From contig JAPOVI010000071.1 of NCBI GenBank assembly GCA_026708265.1, forward strand, positions 1-52,538: DNA of 52,538 bases. Reading direction: 5' to 3'. The translations under genes were made by a program, and so were the position numbers. The notes under the pieces are model-generated. The model searched no databases, was not told where the DNA came from, and saw only the letters and a program-made list of their open reading frames with translations. Within the stretch, counting starts at the first letter, position 1. Each line of letters opens with the position of its first letter. Shown here in pieces: positions 14,311 through 20,253 of the stretch. This DNA comes from Acidobacteriota bacterium. GTDB lineage: Bacteria > Acidobacteriota > Vicinamibacteria > Vicinamibacterales > UBA8438.

Positions 14311-16185
14311 GTGGCTGAGGAGATCCGGACGCTTGCCGACCTGCCGTTCCACGTGTCCGGCCGGTATCCCAAGTCCGTCCTCATCCGCCGCTGCCGGGCG
14401 GAGGCCGCGGACGTCACGGAACTCTCCTCGCGCGAGTTCTTCGAGCAGGTGCGGGACCTCAGCCTCGGTCTGGGGGCCCTCGGCGTCGAGGCCGGCGACC
14501 GAGTCGCGATCCTGTCCGAGAGCCGGCCGGAGTGGCTGATTGCCGACTACGCGGCCCTGACGCGCGGCGCGGTGACGGTCCCGATCTATCCCACCCTGCC
14601 GGAAGCGCAGGTGCGCTACATCCTGGCCGACTCGGGCGCCTGCGCCGTCGTCGCCTCCGATGAGAGCCAGGCCGCGAAGGTCCGGGCGGTGTGGCCCGAG
14701 CTGCCCGAGCTCGCGGTTCTGATCGTGGTCGACCGGGCGCCGGACGCCGCCCCGTCCGCGGATGCTGCCCCGTCGGCGAACGCAGCCCCGGCCGATGCCG
14801 CCGCACCGACCGCCGCGCGACGCGAAGAGCTGGGCCTCGTCGACGCCGCGGCACGCGGTCACCGACGGCTCATGGACGAAGAGGGTCTCGGCCGCATGTA
14901 CAAGGAAGCGGCGGCCGCGATCCCGGCGGATCGGCTGGCGACCATCATCTATACCTCCGGCACGACGGGGGAGCCGAAGGGGGTGATGCTGAGCCACGGG
15001 AACATCGTCAGCAACATCCTCGCTTCGGATTCCGTGATCTCGGTCACCGACGACGACGACGCGCTGTCGTTCCTTCCGCTGAGCCATGCGTTCGAGCGCA
15101 TGGTCTGCTGCCTGTATCTCTACAAGGGCGTGACGATCTCGTTCGCCGAGTCGCTCGACACGATCGCCCGCGACCTCCAGGGTGTCCGGCCGACGACGCT
15201 GACCGGGGTGCCGCGCGTCTACGAGAAGCTGCACGCGCGCATCCACGACGCGGTGGCGCAGGCGCCGGCGGTCCGCCGGGCGCTGTTCCACTGGGCTCTG
15301 GGGGTCGGAGGTGCAGCGAGCCGCGCCGCCCGCGCAGGCCGGCGCGCGCCGCTGACGACCCGGCTGCAGCTCGCTCCGGCGACCCGGCTCGTCCTGTCGA
15401 AGGTACGCGAGCGCCTCGGGGGCCGCGTCCGCTTCGTCGTGTCGGGCAGCGCGCCTCTCGACGTTCCCGTGGCGGAGTTCCTGTTCGCGATCGGCGTGCC
15501 CGTCGTCGAGGGGTACGGCCTGACCGAGACGGCGCCGGTGCTGACCGTGAATCCGCTCGAGGCGCCGCGGCCCGGCAGCGTCGGCGTCGCCGTTCCCGGC
15601 GTCGAGATTCGCATCGCCGCCGACGGCGAGATCCTCGCGCGCGGGCCCAACGTGATGCAGGGCTACTACCACAAGCCGGAGGCGACGGCCGAGGTGATCG
15701 TCGACGGCTGGTTCCACACGGGGGACATCGGCCGGCTCGACGACGACGGCTACCTCACGATCACGGATCGGAAGAAGGAGATCATCGTGACCGCGGGCGG
15801 CAAGAACGTCGCGCCGACGCCCATCGAGGCCGAGTTGAAGCGGTCGCCGATCGTGGCCGAGGCCGTGCTCATCGGCAATCGCCGCCCCTGCATCACGGCG
15901 CTCCTCGTCCCCGACTTCGACGCCCTCGCGCACGAGCTGGGCACGCCCGCCGGGGCGGAGGCCCGCGAGGAAGTGGCGGGGCGGTCCGACGTGAAGGAGC
16001 GGCTCGAGGCGGTCGTCGCCGCGGTGAACGCCGACCTGCCGCGGCACGAGCAGATCAAGGAGTTTGCCGCGCTGCCGGCCGAGTTCGGCATCGCGACGGG
16101 CGAGCTGACCCCGACCCTGAAGGTCAAGCGACGGGTCGTCGAGGAGCGCTGGGGCGATCAGATCGAGGCGCTCTACGCGCAGTAG
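14311..16185 (+). CDS. fadD: Long-chain fatty acid-CoA ligase (AMP-forming)
   Basis: 624 residues from GTG 14311. The ANL-superfamily motifs are all present: the P-loop YTSGTTGEPKGVMLSH (about 212-227), FLPLSHAFER, the adenine-binding GYGLTETAPVL, the hinge GWFHTGDIGRLDDDGYLTITDRKKE split by the usual Asp, and the C-terminal GGKNVAPTPIE. The FLPLSHAFER and C-terminal pattern match the FAA1/FadD15 group acting on long chains. Between about residues 140 and 175 an Ala/Pro/Asp-rich stretch built from imperfect 15-18-base repeats (14742-14813) is inserted before the P-loop, which is unusual. The stop is followed at once by a repeat hairpin. Confidence 0.93.
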   Translation: MAEEIRTLADLPFHVSGRYPKSVLIRRCRAEAADVTELSSREFFEQVRDLSLGLGALGVEAGDRVAILSESRPEWLIADYAALTRGAVTVPIYPTLPEAQVRYILADSGACAVVASDESQAAKVRAVWPELPELAVLIVVDRAPDAAPSADAAPSANAAPADAAAPTAARREELGLVDAAARGHRRLMDEEGLGRMYKEAAAAIPADRLATIIYTSGTTGEPKGVMLSHGNIVSNILASDSVISVTDDDDALSFLPLSHAFERMVCCLYLYKGVTISFAESLDTIARDLQGVRPTTLTGVPRVYEKLHARIHDAVAQAPAVRRALFHWALGVGGAASRAARAGRRAPLTTRLQLAPATRLVLSKVRERLGGRVRFVVSGSAPLDVPVAEFLFAIGVPVVEGYGLTETAPVLTVNPLEAPRPGSVGVAVPGVEIRIAADGEILARGPNVMQGYYHKPEATAEVIVDGWFHTGDIGRLDDDGYLTITDRKKEIIVTAGGKNVAPTPIEAELKRSPIVAEAVLIGNRRPCITALLVPDFDALAHELGTPAGAEAREEVAGRSDVKERLEAVVAAVNADLPRHEQIKEFAALPAEFGIATGELTPTLKVKRRVVEERWGDQIEALYAQ

Positions 16186-16186
16186 G

Positions 16187-16295
16187 AGGCTGCGCCGTAG
16201 AACGGCGCGGACCCCGGTAGGCTTGGCTGGGCACCGAGCGGAGGCCGCAGCGCGACCTGGCGGTCGCGGCGACGAACGGTGGGCGAGCCCGGCGC
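16187..16295 (-). repeat. ~110-bp palindromic repeat, copy 1 (between fadD and lepB)
   Basis: Read on the minus strand this segment matches copy 2 at 17715-17826, including 20 identical bases (16260-16279 against 17727-17746), the block GCGCTGCGGCCTCCGC and a terminal hairpin. Here the hairpin stem is GCGCCG/CGGCGC (16192-16197 and 16203-16208) with loop TTCTA in this orientation, starting seven bases after the fadD stop. It could also serve as a two-sided terminator for the convergent fadD and lepB, although there is no T-tract. Confidence 0.82.
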
Positions 16296-16305
16296 AGGCT
16301 CCGGC

Positions 16306-16794
16306 TCAGAACACCGTCGCTTCGGTGAGGGGCCACCATCGCAGTTGCACCTTGCCGATGATGTACTTCTTCGGCACCTGACCCCAGTGGCGGCTGTCGG
16401 AGCTGTTGTTCCGGTGGTCGCCCATGACGAAGTAGAAGCCCTCCTCGACCACCTCCGGCCCGTGGTTCTCGTGGCTGCGGTGCTCCGGCAGCACGAACGC
16501 GTCGGGCAACAGCACCTCGTTGACGTAGACGCGTCCGTCGTCGATGCGCACCGTATCGCCGGCCTCGGCGACGATCCGCTTGACGAAGGACTTGTCGGGG
16601 TCGCGCCGGTAGTGGAGCATCACGATGTCGCCCGGCTGCGGATCGCCGAAGAACTGGTACGCGGCCTTGTTGACGATGAGGCGGTCCTGGTCGCGCAGGG
16701 TCGGCTCCATGCTCTTGCCCTCGACCCGCGCCACCTGGAACCCGAACGTCACGATGAGCGTCGCGTAGACGGCGGCCGAGGCGAACGTCTTCAC
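16306..16794 (-). CDS. lepB: Signal peptidase I
   Basis: Cleaves signal peptides from exported proteins at the periplasmic face of the inner membrane. From GTG 16794 the product is 162 residues: one membrane helix (about 6-23, AAVYATLIVTFGFQVARV), then the catalytic Ser28 in GKSMEPT, the general-base Lys72 in FVKRIVAEAGD, and the C-terminal box MGDHRNNSSDSR. All catalytic boxes are intact. The length is at the short end for the family and the frame is open further upstream, so the true start could be some codons earlier. It follows the LytTR regulator by about 110 bases on the same strand. Confidence 0.9.
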   Translation of the reverse strand: MKTFASAAVYATLIVTFGFQVARVEGKSMEPTLRDQDRLIVNKAAYQFFGDPQPGDIVMLHYRRDPDKSFVKRIVAEAGDTVRIDDGRVYVNEVLLPDAFVLPEHRSHENHGPEVVEEGFYFVMGDHRNNSSDSRHWGQVPKKYIIGKVQLRWWPLTEATVF

Positions 16795-16904
16795 CCAGGC
16801 GACGAGCTCCTCGGCGGCGCGGGCGAGAAACGGCCTCGCCGTCCGCGCCAGCGGCGGGACCGGCAGCGCAGGCTGTGGATCGATCGCGCCCGGGTACGCC
16901 GGAC

Positions 16905-17696
16905 CTAGAGCTTCAGGTAGCTCCGCAGTCGACGCGTCTGCGCTCGGCTGACCGGGATCTCCGTGCCCTTCGAGTCCTTCATCTTCAGGATGTAGTTGCG
17001 ACTGAACCAAGGCACGACCTCCTTGATCTTGTTGATGTTGACGAGGTGCGAGCGGTGCACCCGCCAGAACACCGCCGGGTCGAGGGATGCCTGCAGCTCG
17101 TCCAGCGTGCGGCAGCTCGACGTCCCGACCAGCGAGCCGGCGGCAACGGTGATGACGTCGTCGGCGAGCGACGCGTAGATGATGTCGTCGGCCTGGACGA
17201 GGAGGAACCGGTCGCCGCACTTGACGGCGATCTGCGTGCGCCGGATCGGGCGCTGGGTCACGTACTCGGCGATGCGCTCGAGCTCGCCCTCCCTGAGCGC
17301 CGCCGCCCCGCTCGCCGCCAGCCGCATCGCCTCGAGGCGCAAGCGCACCCGGCCGATCGCCTCCGCCAGGCGATCCGGGTCGATCGGCTTCAGCAGGTAG
17401 TCGACCGCGTTTACCTCGAAGGCCTCGATGGCGTACTGGTCGTAGGCCGTCACGAAGACCACCCGGGTATCGATCCTCCGCGCGACGATCTCCCGCGCCA
17501 CCTCGAAGCCGGTCCGGCCCGGCATCTGGATATCGAGCAGGACGAGGTCCGGACGGACGGCTTCGATCAACCGAAGCGCCTCGTCTCCGTCACGGGCCTC
17601 CCCGGCGACGGCCACGTCTTCCAGCCGCCCGAGCTGAAAGCTGAGCTCGCTGCGGGCCGGCCCTTCGTCGTCGACGACGATCGCGCGCACGTTCAT
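16905..17696 (-). CDS. LytTR-family response regulator
   Basis: 263 residues from ATG 17696. The receiver domain (1-120) shows IVVDDEGPARSEL, the phospho-acceptor Asp in VLLDIQMPGRTG, FVTAYDQYAIEAFEVNA and LLKPIDPDRL. A linker of about 40 residues leads to a C-terminal LytTR DNA-binding domain (about 160-263) with the signature FWRVHRSHLVNINKIKEV and a closing LRSYLKL. The sensor kinase gene lies immediately upstream in the same direction, making a LytS/LytR-type pair; the targets cannot be read from here, but lepB is the next gene downstream. A copy of the palindromic repeat separates it from the kinase gene. Confidence 0.94.
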   Translation of the reverse strand: MNVRAIVVDDEGPARSELSFQLGRLEDVAVAGEARDGDEALRLIEAVRPDLVLLDIQMPGRTGFEVAREIVARRIDTRVVFVTAYDQYAIEAFEVNAVDYLLKPIDPDRLAEAIGRVRLRLEAMRLAASGAAALREGELERIAEYVTQRPIRRTQIAVKCGDRFLLVQADDIIYASLADDVITVAAGSLVGTSSCRTLDELQASLDPAVFWRVHRSHLVNINKIKEVVPWFSRNYILKMKDSKGTEIPVSRAQTRRLRSYLKL

Positions 17697-17714
17697 TCTA
17701 TGTCGATACGGCCC

Positions 17715-17826
17715 ATGCCTGGCCCGCCGTTCGTCGCCGCGACCGCGAGGCCGCGCTGCGGCCTCCGCGCGGCGCCCAACCCAATCCTTCAGGAGTCTGC
17801 ACCGCTCCACGGTGCAGGCTCCTGTG
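17715..17826 (+). repeat. ~110-bp palindromic repeat, copy 2 (between LytTR regulator and LytS kinase)
   Basis: Inverted relative to copy 1. It ends in a strong hairpin: arms AGGAGTCTGCACCG (17791-17804) and CGGTGCAGGCTCCT (17810-17823), fourteen pairs with one G-T wobble, loop CTCCA. Compared with copies 1 and 3 (GCGCCG/CGGCGC) both arms changed together to GCACCG/CGGTGC, so pairing is conserved. The hairpin lies inside the last codons of the kinase gene and appears to supply its C-terminal residues (about AQEPAPWSGAD). Confidence 0.85.
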
Positions 17827-19144
17827 CCGATGCCGCGCGCGGCGCGACGAGCTCGGGGAACTCGATGCGGGCGCAGGTCCCCTCGCCCGGCGTGCTCTCG
17901 AGGCGCAGGTGGTAGTTCTCGCCGTAGATTACCCGCAGCCGCTCGTCGACGTTCCGCAGGCCGATGCCCGCGCGCCGGTCGGGTCGCAGGTCGGTGTCCG
18001 CCATGCCGGCTCCGTTGTCGACGACCTCGATGATGCCGTGGCCGGCGATGCGCCGGCTGCGGATCAGGATGCGTCCGCCCCCCACCTTCCGTTCGATGCC
18101 GTGCTTGATCGAGTTCTCCACCAGCGGTTGCAGGACCATGCTCGGCATCACCATCCGCAGGCTGTCCGCGCCGATGTCCTTCTCCACGGTCAGCGTCGGG
18201 CCGAAGCGCACCGATTCGATGTCGAGGTACTCGTCGACCGAGGCCAGCTCCTCCCGCAGCGTGACGAACTGCTCCTGGGTGCGCAGCAGCCGCCGCAGCA
18301 GCGCCGACAGCTTGGCGATCAGCATGCGCGCCGTCTCCGGCTGCGAGCGGATGAGCGACGAGATCGACGTCAGCGTGTTGAACAGGAAGTGCGGGTTGAT
18401 CTGATTCGTCAGGGCCTCTACGCGCGCCGCCATCAGGAGGGTCTCCTGCTCCTCGAGGCGGTGCTCGATGCGCGCCGTGTTCCAGATCTTGATCGGGATC
18501 GCCGCGCTCAGCACGGTCGAGAGCAGGATCAGGGCCGCCGTGCCCAGGCTCTCCGCCGGCTGGTGGAAGATCGTGGACGGGCCGAAGCGGAAGCCGAGGG
18601 ACTGGCGGATGACCTCCAGGCCGGCGGGGGCGGCGGCCAGGACCAGCAGCCAGTCGGCGCGGAACCGCCGCAGCAGCTCCCAGGCGTGAAGGTGAAGGTC
18701 GGCGAAGACGAGCGGAGAGAGGCGCCAGATCGCCTCCTTCGGGGATACCTCGCGCAGGCCGCCGCCGGCGAATCCGCAGCCTACGGCGAACGGCATCGCC
18801 GCCACCTCGCCGGCCACGAGCGCCGGCGCGCCGAGCAGGGCGCCCACGATCGCCCCGGCGTAGGGACCGGCGAGCAGGCCGGCCAGGAACGGGCCGACGA
18901 GCGAGCAGTCGGCTGCCTCGTAGTCCAGCAGCAGGCGCGCGGTCACGCCGCCGGTCAGGGGGATGCCGAGGCTGAACGCGAAGACGAGGCGCTCGCGCCA
19001 GGCCCGCTGCTCGGTCAGCAGGATGCGCCGGAACTGCCGGAAGCGGGCGAGCATGGTCGCCAGCGTCGCCACCACGGCCAGCTTGACGATCAGCGTGGCC
19101 ACCAGGAGTTCCGTCGCCGTGAGAAACCGGGCTCCGTCAGGCAC
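17789..19144 (-). CDS. LytS-type membrane sensor histidine kinase
   Basis: 451 residues from GTG 19144. The first about 215 residues hold several membrane helices (LLVATLIVKLAVVATLATML, FLAGLLAGPYAGAIVGALLG, AALILLSTVLSAAIPI), resembling the 5TM-LYT sensor. The cytoplasmic part has a HisKA_7TM/His_kinase domain with the phospho-acceptor His in NQINPHFLFNTLTSISSL, then a HATPase domain (MVLQPLVENSIKHGI, VVDNGAGM, GIGLRNVDERL). It would phosphorylate the LytTR regulator encoded next. Its final residues come from a palindromic repeat, so the C-terminus probably differs from relatives without the repeat. It is divergent from the PmtA-like gene by 77 bases. Confidence 0.92.
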   Translation of the reverse strand: MPDGARFLTATELLVATLIVKLAVVATLATMLARFRQFRRILLTEQRAWRERLVFAFSLGIPLTGGVTARLLLDYEAADCSLVGPFLAGLLAGPYAGAIVGALLGAPALVAGEVAAMPFAVGCGFAGGGLREVSPKEAIWRLSPLVFADLHLHAWELLRRFRADWLLVLAAAPAGLEVIRQSLGFRFGPSTIFHQPAESLGTAALILLSTVLSAAIPIKIWNTARIEHRLEEQETLLMAARVEALTNQINPHFLFNTLTSISSLIRSQPETARMLIAKLSALLRRLLRTQEQFVTLREELASVDEYLDIESVRFGPTLTVEKDIGADSLRMVMPSMVLQPLVENSIKHGIERKVGGGRILIRSRRIAGHGIIEVVDNGAGMADTDLRPDRRAGIGLRNVDERLRVIYGENYHLRLESTPGEGTCARIEFPELVAPRAASAQEPAPWSGADS

Positions 19145-19152
19145 GGCCTCCC

Positions 19153-19158
19153 ATTAAA
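19153..19158 (-). promoter_or_regulatory. -10-like element directly upstream of the LytS kinase start
   Basis: TTTAAT on the minus strand lies eight bases before GTG 19144, so transcription would start at or next to the start codon. A GGGAGG is also present but only two bases from the GTG, too close to act normally. Confidence 0.4.
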
Positions 19159-19183
19159 GCACCACCGTGCCGATCCCGCGTCC

Positions 19184-19212
19184 TTGCTGATTCGGTACGG
19201 GCACGCTATAGT
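19184..19212 (+). promoter_or_regulatory. Promoter of the PmtA-like gene
   Basis: TTGCTG (19184-19189) and TATAGT (19207-19212) are separated by 17 bases. The predicted start site is about three bases before GTG 19222, so the transcript would be almost leaderless. Confidence 0.65.
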
Positions 19213-19221
19213 GCGGCGGTA

Positions 19222-19911
19222 GTGCGACGGTTCCTGTCCTCGCGGCGCGACGACACGACTTCCGATCCCGCCACGCGCGCCCTTTCGGTCGCAGACGTCG
19301 AGAACGACTTCGTCGAAGCCGTCTACAACAAGATCGCGGTGCTCGACGACTGGCTGTTCGGCGCCACCCTGCACCGCGGCCGCCTCGAGGCGATCCGGAA
19401 GCTCGATCTGCAGCCGGGTGACGAGGTGCTCGAGGTCGGCGTCGGCACCGGCATCAACGCCGCGCTGTACCCGAGCAACGTCTCTGTGACCGGCATCGAC
19501 GTGGCCGAGAAGATGCTGGAGAAGGCCGCTCGCCGGCTGGCGGCGCACAAGGTCCGCAACGTTCGCCTCCTGCAGATGGACGCGGCGCACCTCGATTTCC
19601 CGGACGATTCGTTCGATCTCGTCTACGCTCCGTACGTCATCAGCGTCGTGCCGGATCCGGTGGGGGTGGCCCGCGAGATGCGGCGGGTGTGCCGCCCGGG
19701 CGGCCGCTTCGTGTTCCTGAATCACTTTCTCAGCCCCAATCGGTTCGTGGCGCGGGCCGAGCGGCTCATCTCCCCGCTCACGGTCTACGTCGGCTTCAAG
19801 GCCGACCTGGACCTGCCGGCGTTCCTCGCGCAGGCCGATCTCGAGCCCGTCTCGATCCAAAGGGTCAACGTCCCACGCATCTGGTCCCTGGTGACCTGCA
19901 CCAAGGACTGA
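19222..19911 (+). CDS. PmtA-like phospholipid N-methyltransferase
   Basis: 229 residues from GTG 19222. A class I methyltransferase with an N-terminal amphipathic region (YNKIAVLDDWLFG), motif I VLEVGVGTGINAALYP, the acidic VTGIDVAEKMLEKAARR, LLQMDAAHLDFPDDSFDLVY and the C-terminal WSLVTCTK. This arrangement fits the Rhodobacter-type phosphatidylethanolamine N-methyltransferases, which make mono-, di- and trimethylated lipids at the membrane; a related ubiquinone/menaquinone-type methyltransferase is the alternative. It is followed after four bases by the zinc-ribbon gene. Confidence 0.75.
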   Translation: MRRFLSSRRDDTTSDPATRALSVADVENDFVEAVYNKIAVLDDWLFGATLHRGRLEAIRKLDLQPGDEVLEVGVGTGINAALYPSNVSVTGIDVAEKMLEKAARRLAAHKVRNVRLLQMDAAHLDFPDDSFDLVYAPYVISVVPDPVGVAREMRRVCRPGGRFVFLNHFLSPNRFVARAERLISPLTVYVGFKADLDLPAFLAQADLEPVSIQRVNVPRIWSLVTCTKD

Positions 19912-19915
19912 CTGC

Positions 19916-20188
19916 ATGGCCCGCCACGAGCGCGAGTTCTTCAACGAGACCCGCGAGACCCGTCCGGCCCTCTACTCCTGCCCGAAGTGCCGCTACCGCG
20001 GCGAGTACGAGGTGCGCTGGATTCGGCGGGTCAAGAAGGACCGCCCGCCGCGCGGAGCCGATCAGGGCGAGCGGGCGATGTTCGCGAAGCTGCGGAACTA
20101 CATGGTCCGCGTCGACGACGTGGTGGTCTGCAAGAAGTGCCGCCGCCGCTTCGAGATCCCCTCCCACCAGAACCTCGCGTTCTTCTAG
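19916..20188 (+). CDS. Small zinc-ribbon protein, unknown function
   Basis: 90 residues. Two CxxC pairs (Cys22-Pro-Lys-Cys25 and Cys72-Lys-Lys-Cys75) should bind one zinc ion. The stretch between them is highly basic (RWIRRVKKDRPPR), as in nucleic-acid- or ribosome-associated ribbons. No signal peptide. It starts four bases after the methyltransferase stop, so it is likely co-transcribed. No family recognised. Confidence 0.75.
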   Translation: MARHEREFFNETRETRPALYSCPKCRYRGEYEVRWIRRVKKDRPPRGADQGERAMFAKLRNYMVRVDDVVVCKKCRRRFEIPSHQNLAFF

Positions 20189-20241
20189 GAGTTCCGGCGG
20201 CGCGAGGAGGCGGTCCTCGCGGGCGGCGGACGGCCTCGGTC

Positions 20242-20247
20242 TATAAT
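20242..20247 (+). promoter_or_regulatory. Consensus -10 element, predicted leaderless start for the TPR-metalloprotease gene
   Basis: A perfect TATAAT lies six bases before GTG 20254, which places the transcription start on the start codon. No Shine-Dalgarno fits in that space. No clear -35 was found at 16-18 bases. Confidence 0.55.
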
Positions 20248-20253
20248 CGCGGC

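Noticed and set aside
16186-16220. Rho-independent terminator after fadD
   Set aside because: The hairpin is real but has no T-tract and belongs to a repeated element; termination is possible but not supported.
16795-17220. N-terminal extension of lepB into the LytTR gene
   Set aside because: The frame is open, but the residues are out-of-frame LytTR codons and do not look like signal peptidase; the membrane helix and catalytic boxes start after 16794.
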